From Ochotona curzoniae (lineage: Eukaryota; Chordata; Mammalia; Lagomorpha; Ochotonidae): a stretch of 64,000 bases of DNA. Positions 12,254-23,240 of the stretch are shown here, in pieces. The first letter of the stretch is position 1. Each line of letters starts with the position of its first letter. The translations under genes were made by a program, and so were the position numbers. The stretch spans positions 557,501 through 621,500 of the forward strand of contig NW_024465655.1 of assembly GCF_017591425.1 (NCBI RefSeq). The letters run 5' to 3'. The notes below the pieces were generated by a model. It saw only the letters and a program-made list of their open reading frames with translations, did not search any database and was not told where the DNA came from.

Positions 12254-12609
12254 ATGTGAAGATCAAAAATCTGCAGTCAGACTCTCTTAGACACAAAACT
12301 GCACTGAAACGGCAGGACTAGCAAGACCAGAATGATGGTAAAACCAAGTTTATTGAAATCTGCTCCCAGGTGAGGTTGATGGCAAGGAGGCTAAGGTCCA
12401 CCAGCCAGTGAAGTCATGCGTAGTGGTGATGATGGGGCTTGATGTAAAGCTATGTGTTGTCTTCTGATTGGTCGGCTCCATTTAAATGGGTCTTGGGCAG
12501 CTATTCTCCATGGGGACTTTTGGCACCACCAAGGGTCTTTCCACCTATCCCCAGGTCCTCTGGGCTAACAGACTCCATCCAAATAAGAACATTCCAAGAC
12601 CTGTAATCA
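12254..12609 (-). repeat. Possible ERV LTR remnant
   Basis: Read on the minus strand it has LTR-like order: CCAATCAG, TTTAAATGG, then TTTCAATAAACTTGG (poly(A)-signal-like) followed by a T-rich tail. No convincing target duplication and uncertain ends, so this is a weak call. It could instead be another ancient repeat. Confidence 0.35.
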
Positions 12610-12614
12610 AACCT

Positions 12615-13505
12615 TAAAGGTTAAAGAGAGGAGAATCAACATGGCAGAATAGGGTAAGGTCACATTTAAACAGACAGAGAAACATTAGCCAGTGTGAAGC
12701 AGAGAGGGCACATTCCAGGAAATAGGAGAGAACAGAACAACAGAAGAGGAATACCTGGAGACTGACAGACACAGGAAAGCAGCAAAAACAACGGTGTGGT
12801 GTTGCCGTGATAGATACCCCAGCGACATTCGGCAAGTGGTGATCCGAATTGCACCAGCAGCCAGAACTACACCAGCAACAAGGTGGGAAGGGGCGTTCAC
12901 CAGGAGCTCCTGCTGGACTGTTTGATTTGACCAGGAGCAGAGACAGAGCAGCAGGTCCCAAATGGGCACTGGGAGACCAGGGAGGATTTCATAGCCCATT
13001 CTGCCCCCTAGAGTCACATGCCTTTTTATTTAGGGAGGCAAAGCCTATGGGACAGGACTAGCATGCACTGAGCTGGGAGTGATCTCATTTCTGGCACAGT
13101 GAAGTTCAACAATGTGACAGCCTACAGGTTCCACTCAAGTTAGGTCTGACTAGCCCTCAGCAGATCAAGAACTCTAGTAGTGGCACATCAGGCACCATTT
13201 CTTACTGTGTAGCAAAGCTTTAAGACTGCAAGGGACAACAATGAGCTGCGCATCATACAGGTCAAAATAGGTCCGTGTGGCCCTCAGACCTAATGATCAA
13301 CAGGTCCCTGCAAGATCAGCACCAACAACAACCTAGCTATATAGGACACCTGGTGTCTCTCTAATCATGACAACTGCTCAAACAAGCAGTGGGAGAAAGA
13401 TTGTACGGACAATGGTGCAGCCTCAGCACGGGATCACAAGAGGTGTGAGTGGTGAGCCAGGAGCTGGGGCTAGGGCTACAGAGACCATGGAACTTGCCAG
13501 AGGGA
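12615..13505 (+). repeat. L1 5'-UTR-like segment
   Basis: Begins AGAGAGGAGAATCAACATGG followed by a CAG/GGAG-rich GC-balanced stretch, resembling the start of mammalian L1 5' UTRs. It abuts L1 ORF2 sequence at about 13506, so either an internally deleted L1 or two unrelated L1 pieces. Tentative. Confidence 0.4.
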
Positions 13506-14030
13506 GTGGTTTCTGTTTGTAAATAGTATCAAAGTAATAACATACTTAGGAATAAATGTGAAGAAGTTCAAAGCTTGTCATCTGGAAATTATAGAAGATG
13601 ACAGAACTAAATAAGACCTAAATAAGTGAGAAGATACACCACATTTATGAATCTAACGATTTAATGCTCTCAAGATGGCGATATATTCAGAAATTCAGTA
13701 CAGTTTCTATGAAAATCCCCACTGCCCTTCAAATGAAACTGGCAAGGTGATCTAAAATGCATATGAAATGCACAGGAGCTCAAACGATCTTGAAAAAGGA
13801 ACATCTTGGGGCGCTCACACTTCCTGACTTCAAAACTTCCTGCAGTCAACACAGCGGGACACATATAGATCCAGAGAACAGAATCAAGGGTTTGGAAATA
13901 AACACATTTATGTCATTGATCTTCAGCAGGAGCACCAGGACGGTTATACAGAAAGAAAAAAAGTCTTTCAACAAGCAGTAGCAGACAACACGGGCATTCA
14001 CACAGAAAAGAATGTAGCTAGACCATATCC
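13506..14030 (+). repeat. L1 ORF2 remnant (C-terminal part)
   Basis: Conceptual translation shows L1 ORF2 fragments such as the equivalents of YLGIN, CSQDGDI and LTLPDFK, broken by many stops and frameshifts. Old, inactive copy on the plus strand. Confidence 0.75.
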
Positions 14031-14464
14031 TATGCCTTACATGAAATTCACCCTGCTCCGGTAGGGAGAATAAACAACTCGCTCCCGGTGGCGCCTGCAC
14101 CCCAACCCCCTGAACCCACTCATCAACTGATACGCATGGGAAAGAGGGGTGAAAGTCACAAATGAATTAAAACTGCTGATCAACTCAACTGAAAAACAGG
14201 GACAGGATCCCAGCTGCGCAAGCGGACCCTGTGTTATCACAAGGGATGTTGAAAATAGACAAGAAAATCAGGAGAGGCAACCGCAGTGTGGAATAGACCA
14301 AGGCTGGTGGCAGAAGGTGGCCGTGAGCCACAGGAAGCGGGCAGGCAGCTGCTTCTGAAAGTTGGGAAAGGGAAAGAAACAGACTGTCCCCTAGAGCCTA
14401 CAGAAGGAAAACAGGGGTCTGTTGGAGATATCAGCATTCAGAACATCCAGGCAATATATTTCCT
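14031..14464. other. Unassigned stretch inside the L1 cluster
   Basis: Mixed purine-rich sequence between L1 ORF2 and an antisense L1 3' UTR. May be further diverged L1 or an older insertion; not recognised. Confidence 0.3.
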
Positions 14465-15190
14465 TTTTTAACATTTTATTATTATTATTATCATGTTATG
14501 ATACAGTTCCATAGGCTCCTGCCATTTCCTTTATCCCCTCCCCAATTTCCTCCCCCCCAACCTAATTCCTCTATATCATTACTAAAATATAGTTCTTTTT
14601 TTTTAAAAGATTTATTTTTTTATTATTTTTTCATTGGAAAGGCAGATATACAGAGAGGAGAAACAGAGAGGAAGATCTTCTGTCCGATGATTCACTCCCC
14701 AAGTGAGCGCAACGGGCCGATGCTATGCCAATCCGAAGCCAGGAGCCTCTTCCGGGTCTCCCACGTGGGTGCAGGGTCCCAAAGCTTTGGGCCGTCCTCA
14801 ACTGCCTTCCCAGGCCACAGGCAGGGAGCTGGAAGGGAAGAGGGGCTGCCAGGATTAGAACCGGCGCCCATATGGGATCCCGGGCGTGCAAGGCGAGGAC
14901 CTTTAACCACTTGCACCACCGCGCCGGGCCCTAAAATATAGTTCTTCATACACAGTCATATGTCCATCATTGCGGCCATGGACAATGGCAGAGAGTCCAG
15001 CATCCTATTGTCAAGATATAGTGAACAGTTTCATTGTAAGTCCATCTTTGTCTGGAAATGGAGATGCATACTACATTGTATCCTCATATCTGGATGTTAG
15101 TCTCCATGTCACAGCTACTATACATTGGCGAAGCCACCAAGTTTGTGGGCAAATCATTACAGCTGCAATAGAAACTAATGTGCGAACCTA
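14465..15190 (-). mobile_element. Antisense L1 3' UTR, carrying a nested CSINE
   Basis: Left end is T-rich with ATT repeats (minus-strand poly-A-like tail), then a C-rich tract (GGGGAGGGGATAAAGG on the minus strand) and body sequence parallel to the copy at 11122-12121: both have CATAGGCTCTG/CATAGGCTCCT and AGCATCTTATTGTC/AGCATCCTATTGTC. Split by a CSINE at 14598-14930. Confidence 0.65.
14598..14930 (-). repeat. Young CSINE nested in L1, 16-bp target duplication
   Basis: Full-length minus-strand copy, poly(T) at left, head ...GCGCCGGGCC at right. Flanked by CTAAAATATAGTTCTT at 14582-14597 and 14931-14946, an exact 16-bp repeat. Very close to the copy at 42800. Confidence 0.96.
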
Positions 15191-15194
15191 AGCG

Positions 15195-15774
15195 TAAGTG
15201 CTAAAAAAAAAACAGAAGACTTCTGGGAGAAATGAGGAGGAGCTCTGTAACTGTCCGTTAGGCAATGGTTCCTTAACTGTCACACCCAAGACGTGAGCCA
15301 CAAATGAAAACAAAGCTAAATGAAAAACTTGGGTGCTCATGAGATCACCATCAAAAAGCGGAAAATCAATCTAAATAACAAAAGAAAATAGTTATATATG
15401 ATTAAGGAGGACTAATATCAGAATATATGGAAACTTAAGACTCAAAAATAAAAATAGTACTAACCCAATTTTTAAATTAGTAAAATACCTTAATAGATAC
15501 TTCCTTCTCAAAAAGTAGCAAGAAATATATTTAAAAGGTACGACATTATTAGTCATTAAGGAAATGTGAATTCAAACTAAGGCATGATACCACTGCACAC
15601 CACTAGAACAGACATAATTTTTTAAAGACAAGCTATGTGCAGAAATTGGAAATCTTATTCACTGCTAATGCGATTATGCAATGGGGCAGCCACGTCAGAA
15701 CACTTTTTCACTGTTCCTTGAAAAGGTTAAAGATACATCTGACCCTACAATTCCACCCTAGATAAATGTCCAAG
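15195..15774 (+). repeat. L1 ORF2 3' end remnant
   Basis: Series of L1 landmarks: GTCATTAAGGAAATGTGAATTC, CTGCTAATGCGATTATGC, CCTACAATTCCACCCTAG. Continues at 18001 after an insertion. Multiple stops. Confidence 0.75.
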
Positions 15775-18000
15775 GCATGACGGGCCTGTGCACTGCACAG
15801 CAGGAGCAACCACCGCATGGCTGGCTCCCCGTGGGCCACGCAGGTCCAGCCCCACACTCATGGGGGCCCGGCTGTGTGGGCTTGTGGGGGTTCTGAGGGA
15901 TGCTGCCAGCAGGGGGCATGGGGAGACTGGAGCCTCACAACCAGCCAGGAAGAGTGCGTCTGGAGGTTTCCCCACATGCACAATTCGTGCTTTGATCAGG
16001 GAAGGGAGTAAGAAGATGTGTGGAAGGGAAGACTGCTGAGGGAAGCTTGCAAGCGAGGCATGACTTCTGAGGGACTCCCATTGACAAGGCCACTGTGCTT
16101 GCAGTAAGTGAAGGGGTTGAGGCCGGACAGTTTGGAGGGTGGAAACCGCAGGACTTCTAATGTCAGACAGATGCGCCAGTGCATGTGGGAGACCTGAGCT
16201 GGGCTAGTTAGCATGTATAACACATTGATTACCACTCAACAGTGCACACTAAAGCTCGGTCTGGGAGCCTGCCTGGCAGGGCTACATCCCAGTACCTGCC
16301 AGTGAGAATTGGAACAGCAGATGGGTAACGTTGCACTGGACCATAACACTGACCAGTGCATGAGAGAACCAGGTCCGGAGGCTGATTCTGTGAGGGATAT
16401 TTGAGCTCACTTTCTACTAGCTTGTGTAAGAGCTAGGGGTGGTGACAGGTTGAACTAGGTAGGCATGACCATGAAACCCTCCAATGCTGGGGTTGGGAAC
16501 ATGCCAGACAGGTTCAGGCTGCAACAACTGCAGGTGCACCCAAAGATAGGATGTGGGGCAGGCTAAGCCACAACATCCACCAGCTCATACACCAGGATGG
16601 AGGGGGCAGACTATGCTGGGTAAGGGACAAGCACCTGTAGACACATGTGGGATCTGGGTCTGGGAGCAGGCCTGGTGGCAGAACTTGGGAAACTTTCCCA
16701 GTGGGCCATAGCTCCTGCTGGTGAGCTTGTGATTATCTAGAACTGGGTGTTGGTCAGCCTCAGCAGGGTATCTCCACCCATCGGCAAGTGTGTGGGTTGG
16801 TTCTGGAGAAGGGTGGACCAGGCAGGACCAGAAAAACCTTAATTCTCTGGCATGAGCAGGAGCCAGGCTGGAGTGTGGGTCATGTTGGGCTAAGCTATCA
16901 CACCTACCAGTTTGCATGAGCCCATGGCTTGGGACGGACTGGCCAGACAGGTAGTGGCACCTGCTGGCATGAGTGTGGGCTGGATAGTGGGTCCGTTGAG
17001 TTGAGCTAGGTTTCAATGCCCATTGATGCATACAAGAGCCGAATGGGATGCAGGAAAGACTGGGTCAGTCTGCTGCACAAACTGGCAAGTACAGGAACTG
17101 GGACTGGGAGCAGGCCTGATGGGGGTTGTTGGAGGTTGTCTTGACTAGTCTGCAATTCTGCTGGTGAATGTGAGAGCTAAGTGTGTGGTGGGCAGGGTTG
17201 GGCTTGGTCACAGCATCCATTGGTTTACATAAGGGATGTGGTTGGAGATAGAACTGACCCAGCAATTGCAACTACCAGTGTGTATAGGCTGATACAAATG
17301 ATGGGTTGAGCCAGACCCCTTACTGGCACACACACACACACACACACAAGTCAGGTCTGAGATCACCTCAGACAAGGTTTCTGTGAGGATTCCCCCCAGC
17401 TATACCACTGGACTCAAGTCTCCAACCAAGGGGAGAATAACAGGATCTGTGGTCTGACCATGGAGTGCATGTGTCAGAACTGGACCTCCTTAGTAGCTAA
17501 AATGAAGCAATGAATGGCATTCTCAGATGCACATGGAGGATATGACAGTCCACTGGGGCCTGCAGAGGATATGTGGTACCATAGCAGAGGAAGGAAAGCT
17601 GAATAAATTGCTCAACTACCCCAGCCAAACGTTGACAGCATAGATCTGGGTGAACGGAGACTCTGGGGTGGACTGTGTCAGCACATGGACATTGGAAAGG
17701 ATTTGCTCATCCTTGGATCAGTGAGATTGACATTTCAGAACTATCGAAACCACTTGAGTGGAACCCTTGGAGAAAGCCCCACCTCAGGGACCCTGGGCTG
17801 GCAGCCCCACATACTGGGGCAGCAGGGAGGCTGGGTGCAGCTTCTCCCCTAATCCCCGCCCCTTTCCCCAGATACGGGAGGAAGTAGGGGAAGAATTGGA
17901 AACTATGGCCTCACCCACAACCCCCTAGTCTTCGACTCTCCCCTCCTACTCTTCCCATTATGTAAACATCATCCAAAACAAAAAAATAAAATAAATTTTG
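15775..18000 (+). mobile_element. 2.2-kb poly(A)-ended element with internal minisatellite (L1 3' UTR or composite retroposon)
   Basis: Inserted between two halves of an old L1 (15774 / 18001). Short flanking similarity AAATGTCCAAG (15764-15774) and AAGATCCAAG (18003-18012) could be a worn target duplication. Layout: GC-rich 5' part (15775-16230), a degenerate ~60-bp tandem array (16230-17335) with a CA run, a unique G-rich part ending GGCTGGCAGCCCCACATACTGG..., and a tail with AATAAAATAAATTTTGAAAA. No ORF with recognisable domains. I think a lagomorph L1 3' UTR is likeliest, but a composite retroposon is possible. Confidence 0.5.
16230..17335 (+). repeat. Degenerate minisatellite, ~55-75-bp unit, about 17 copies
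   Basis: Imperfect units with a recurring CACCNACCAGTNTGCATGAG start and a GGGCTGGGCTAAGCTA-like end. Divergence between units is high, so the array is old or was formed from diverged units. Followed by a (CA)9-10 run at 17329-17347. Confidence 0.7.
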
Positions 18001-18250
18001 AAAAGATCCAAGATCTAAAATTTTATGTTCATACACAAAAAAATTTTTGTATGTTTCTCAGCAACATTTTCCATAATAACTAAGGCACAGTAGTCCAGGT
18101 GGTGTACCAACTGATGGATGGGTGAATTGGATGTGTCTGTTTCTGTAATGGGAATATAAAGGGCTGTCCCAGGGATAGAGCTTCATTCACTGTATAGGAC
18201 AATACCCGGAGCATCCACCCCGCTCCATAGGCAGCACACATCTAGATGCC
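18001..18250 (+). repeat. L1 3' end remnant (continuation)
   Basis: TTATGTTCATACACAAAAA, CAGCAACATTTTCCATAATA and GGTGTACCAACTGATGGATG follow the order of an L1 ORF2 3' end, resuming the copy broken at 15774. Confidence 0.7.
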
Positions 18251-18689
18251 AGCCTAAGAAGGAAATAAACAAGAATTGAATGAGACCCTAAACTCCTTCC
18301 ACCGGCCTTCTGAGGCCTGAAAGGCGCCAGTCTGGTTCCAGGAAGACGAGTGAACAGAGAAGGCTACACTGCCCTCCATCTTCTCCGCGGGACCCTGAAT
18401 GAGCAGATGGAATCCTATTCCAGAAGGCCTTGTCTAGATTGCTCTAAAACTGGCCTGAGCAGCCTGATAAAGCAATGTAAGTGGCTTCCAGGCCCCTCTT
18501 CTCTCTGAGTCCTCAAGTTCTCACCAGTGTTGAGGAGAATAAAGGAAAGATAAACCTATAGGGAAATCAAAGGGAAACCAGGCTGGAATCTTCCCAGGAC
18601 AGAGAGAAAGAGGAAGTCTCTCAAGAGAAAGAAGACTCCAAGCTTTTCGGTTTGCATTATGTGAGGGGTGCATTCCAAAGAAGACAGCT
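18251..18689. other. Unassigned insertion or unique DNA within L1 remnants
   Basis: Mixed-composition sequence between two L1 3' pieces; no gene or repeat identified. Confidence 0.35.
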
Positions 18690-19140
18690 TACAGCCAGAA
18701 ATACACAGTTCATACCTGTAGGCCAGTATTCTAGCTCACAATATCCAAAAGGTGAAACAGCCCAAGTGTTGGACAATGGAATGGTATACAGCCACATGAA
18801 AGAATGAAATCTTGGCAGATGCTGCAACACAGATCAACCTTGAAAATACTGTGCTTATATGAAATGAAATAACCCAAACACGGGGAGATAAGCATTGCAT
18901 GATTCCACTACAGAAGGTACCTAAAATGAGCAGACTTGTAGAAAGCAGAAATACAAGTTACCAAAAACAGCAGAGAAGATGAAAAGCAAAGCTGTTGTTT
19001 AAGGCATATAGAATCTCTGTTGGTAATAACAGAAAGTTTTCTATGTGGATATTGGTAATGATTAGACATCTTGTGACACTGAATTGTGCACTTGGGAATT
19101 TTTTTAAATAATGAATATCGTGTATAATTTATTATAATTG
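18690..19140 (+). repeat. L1 ORF2/3' UTR remnant
   Basis: CACATGAAAGAATGAAATC, ACCTTGAAAATACTGTGCTTA and TGCATGATTCCACTACAG are classic L1 3'-end landmarks (ORF2 stop region). Degenerate. Confidence 0.75.
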
Positions 19141-19144
19141 GAAA

Positions 19145-19425
19145 AAGCCAGGCATAGCAATTAAAATGCCTGCATCTCGTTTTTAAAATCCAGGGTTCAA
19201 ATCCCATCTCCACTCCTGACTCCAACTTCCTGCTAATTCAGACCCTGCACAACACTGGGCAATCATTCAAGCTCCTGGGTTCCCGACACCTGTGTGGGAA
19301 AGCCAGATGAAGTTCCTGGCTCCTGCTTCAGTCTGAGCTGGAACCTTGCATTGCAGGCATCTTGGAAGAACATAAGCCAGCAGATGGGATCCCAACCATC
19401 TCTTCTTCTCAAACAAATTATATAT
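19145..19425 (+). repeat. Old CSINE
   Basis: GCCAGGCATAGCAATTAAAATG head, GTTCAAATCCC B-box-like motif, AGTTCCTGGCTCCTG, degraded tail. Immediately precedes a younger copy in the same orientation. Confidence 0.7.
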
Positions 19426-19427
19426 AG

Positions 19428-19805
19428 AGCCTAGCATGATAGCCTAGTGGCTAAAGTCCTGACCTTGTACACACCAAAATCTCATAAGGGCTCCGGTTCA
19501 CGTCCCGGCTGCTCCACTCCCATCCAGCTCCCTGTTTGTGGCCCAGGGAAGCGGTAGAAGATGGCCCAAAGCCTTGGGACCCTACACCCACGTGGGAGAC
19601 TCAGAAGAGACTCCTGACTCCTGGCTCCTGACTCCCAGATCCCGGATCCTGGCTCCTGGCTCCCAACTGCTGGCTCCTGGCTTTATATCAGCTCAGCTCC
19701 AGCCATTGCAGCCAGTTGGGGAGTGAACCAGCAGATGGAATGTCTTTCTGTCTGTATGTCCTTCTCTGTAAGATCTGACTTTACAATAAAAAAAATAAAT
19801 AAATA
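19428..19805 (+). repeat. CSINE with internal CTCCTGGCTC expansion
   Basis: Head AGCCTAGCATGATAGCC, B box GGTTCACGTCC, tail AATAAAAAAAATAAATAAAT. The core CTCCTGGCTCC motif is reiterated 7-8 times over 19608-19682, lengthening the copy to about 378 bp. Confidence 0.88.
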
Positions 19806-19971
19806 TTCAAAAATAAATAATATTTAATAAAAGCAAATTAAGGATATGTGAATTCTAGAAAAATATTAAAAAGATATACACAGAAAACACCAAGAGTCAA
19901 CTTGAAGGGAAAGATCCAGGATGGAAAAAGCCTCCAAAGCTGTAACAGACATGATTTTCTCTTTTATGCAG

Positions 19972-20008
<37 letters not shown>
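19972..20008. repeat. (GT)n microsatellite
   Basis: About 17 uninterrupted GT units. Confidence 0.95.
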
Positions 20009-20009
<1 letters not shown>

Positions 20010-20011
<2 letters not shown>

Positions 20012-22500
20012 ATAATAGTAAAGTTAGTAATGACAAATTTAAAAGAAATGAAAAAATGCCTGGGCCGTGGAAAATGCTTTCTGTTAAAACACTTGTCAGA
20101 TGAATGCCTGTTTTCTTCTGGCTGCTCGACAGCTTCTTCCAGAGCGAGTTATGGGCTCTAGCATAAGGATACCAGTCCCAACAGACTGGCAGCACTCGTG
20201 GTGCACCTAGCCCCAGGCTCCCCTGCCTGTCTTGATCTGGGGCTGCCCATCTGGGAGTGGCTAAGAGCATCAGCACTGACCAAGCAGTTGTCCAGATGCG
20301 TTTAGTGAAAGCCTGCTGTTGGGTCCCCTGACATCTGCAAAGAGACCCGTCATGGGACAAATCCCAGAGAAACTAGTCACCGACATAAAGCCCGCACACG
20401 CGGCAGCATTTTCCTTTCATCTTTGGAGGAGCAGAGCCTGATTAAGTACTTGTAGTGTACAGGTGCTGTTTGTGCAATAGGAACCCATTCATGACGTCAT
20501 GAGTCAACAGAGGCAGCTCAGAGAAAGCAGGACCTGCCTGCTTTTCACAGCAAGTATAACAAGCCAGGTAAAGCATCCACAGTTGCACAGGACACTCTGG
20601 CATTTGAGTACCACGCCTGGTTCTTGGGACTCCACCTGGAGGGTCTCCACCTCTGCTGAAAAGTGTTCCCGTGATGATGAGCCCCTCAGCCCATGAGAGA
20701 ACAGAGCCCCGCACTGACGCTGATGCCGACAATTGTCAGCTGCTCCACTCCAGCTAATCGTGCCTACTTCCACCTGCTCCGTCTCCACAGGGGAAGGTTC
20801 AAATGAATTCAAGGCGAAAACACCCACCCTGATTGACTTAACGAAACAGCATCTGTCCACATAGTGTCTGCATTTGAGGGGGAAATATAGTTTCCTTTTT
20901 CCTGCGGGACGTCATTGGCGCAGTGATAATTAATAAAAGGCAGCAGGCTGGTTTGGGTATATTACTCATGGTTTCCATCACCCCGAAAGCAACCAGCCAG
21001 CCCCTGTGCAGAGCTGCCCTCAGTGACAGCTCGCTCTGGGGAACAGGCACGCTGGCCAGAGAACCAGAGAATGTGTGCGTGGCTCTGCTTTCCGGAGTCT
21101 GCACACACGTTCAGCTGTTCTCAGGCTCAAGGGCACTGCTGATTCAGGCAGGCACGTTCAAGGGGCCGCAACTGGCAGATGGGGGATGCTTTCAGGTTCT
21201 CCCCGACAGAACAGGCCACACATAAGAATTAGATCCCTAGAACTTGTTAAGAAGTTAAGGACACAGGGTAGTCTCAACTGCAGAGATTGGAGCCAGGAGC
21301 ATAACTACAGAGATGTGCATGGAGAGTAGAGTTGCTGTTATCACAGCCAGTGCGTCAGAAGCAAGCGTGTGGAGCTGAGAGATACAGGAGCAATCCCAGA
21401 CGACTGGCCAAATGAGGCAAGATTTCATGCAGCAGCAGGGGACAGAAGTGATGGCCCCTCTCGCTGCAGGAGGAATGGCAGCTCCCTGGGTCCCACTTCA
21501 ACAGAGTCTTCTGTTAAAGAGATCATACACTCCTGGTGGGTGACAATATGAGCGGTTCTCTGCCCCCGCTGTATCCTCGGAGCCACACAGCACCCCGCAC
21601 TGAACAGGTGTTCAGGAATGTTTACTGAATAGAGAATCAAGGGGCAGATGGATGTGCACAGCCGTCTCAGCACGCTGGATACCGATCAAACAAAGGAACC
21701 ATCGGTAAACATGTTTTGTTGGTTGTTTTTCAAATACAGCCACATCAGCCACTACTTAGAGTAGCAATTTACTGAAGACTCTGTTGGAGAGCCAGAAGAA
21801 AGGTTTCCAGTATACACCCCCCAGCAAACAACTGAGTCGATACTCACCAGGCATTTATGCTCCCCACCCCTTTTCTCCAAGTGTCTCAATCTCCCTCCAC
21901 CACAGCCTCGCTTCTCCTTCCCGACATCCTTTAGTGCCAAGCAAAAGCATGAAAAATTACAAGTCCTCCTGTTGCCTGAGTTAAAAGCGAACAAACAAGA
22001 TGGCTCTTTGAATCACGCCGTGAGCTGAAGAACAGGGCTGGCCTTCCCACATGCCAGCTCAGAGTTCTCGGCACCCCTTCTTCCTTAGGGGCACGTGCTG
22101 AACCGTCATGGTCTCCAGCCAGAGATGGACATTGTCAGCTCTGGTCCTAGTGGACCAGTGGACTGCTCCCAGTGTCCTCCCCATAGGAACCTGGTGCCTA
22201 AGTTTCTCTGCAGACACAGAAAGCCCTCCCTCCTGAGAAGGAATGAATCAGCCACCTGTCCCTTTCATGAGGGTTTGCTTTTATAGCAGAACTACAGGAA
22301 AGGCAATTTGGAGCAACAACCCATCCAGTGGACAGATCACAAGACCGTCTCCAGACTTCCTGCCAGGACTCAGAGCAGGAAGATCAAGAATAAAAGGAGA
22401 AAAGAAATTATACAGCATTGTGTATAATATTGTGTTACACAGCATTGTGTTAAGTCTCCCCAGATCCCTGTCGTTGGAGGAGCAGACACACTCAAGGGAG
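20010..22500. other. Unique intergenic sequence, partly GC-rich
   Basis: No gene recognised. A small L2/MIR-type 3' fragment may lie at 21585-21650 (TGTTCAGGAATGTTTACTGAATA). The stretch 20750-21110 is discussed as a regulatory candidate. Confidence 0.45.
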
Positions 22501-23089
22501 CCACCAAAACAGTGTCAGCGCCTAACTTGAGTCTGATACTGGAATTATGGGCTGCAGTGGCTAGGGTACTTAACAGCGAAAGTGATGGCTCCAAGCAAAT
22601 TTATTTTATTGTTTTATCTGAGAAGCAGAAAGATGAAGGCGAGAGAGGGGAAAGGCGCCCCAATCTCGGTCAACCCTCCTGAGCAGGTCCCTATGCCTTC
22701 TTTTGTCACCCCAGTGCCAGGAACAATGGGGATCACACAAAACCAGGAGCTGTGATTACTAAGTAAGCTGCAGCAGGCTGGGATCCGGGAGAAAGGCAGA
22801 GCTGGCATGAAGTCAGCAGGGGGATTCGTAGGTTCCTCCCGTGGGGCAGCCACGCTGCATCCTGCCAGCCTCAATAACCAACCCTGGGACCTCCACCACT
22901 AAAGAATGCCTCCCAGCCCACCTCCACCACTACTTACAGCCTCACTCTGGGCAAGTGAGGAGGAGGGGTTTTTGTCTTATTGAGACATTTGCAAATGTTT
23001 CTCAAAAATAAAAAATCGGAACTGCATGCATGGTTTGAGTCCCTGCGTGTAGCTTGGCATAATCTTAGGCAGTTGCATGGCCCGTGGAT
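22501..23089. other. Mostly unique, with worn CSINE fragments
   Basis: GGGCTGCAGTGGCTAGGGTAC (about 22550-22570) looks like a CSINE head and the A/G-rich part at 22615-22660 like an antisense CSINE body. Too diverged to delimit. Confidence 0.35.
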
Positions 23090-23240
23090 CAGCACAGAAA
23101 GATGAATACTGCCCAATATCAGCTCTGTGGCGATTCCAGAAAGGCTGATCTCAGAGAGCTAGAGAATACAGACTCATGGTTCCCAGAGTCAGAGATGAGA
23201 ACAGGGAAGGAGAGGGGCTCAAGGCATGTCCATGCCCAGA
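23090..23240 (+). repeat. L1 3' end fragment
   Basis: AGAATACAGACTCATGGTTCC preceded by GAACGATGAATACTGC-like sequence matches the L1 3' region just before the 3' UTR. Short and diverged. Confidence 0.45.
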
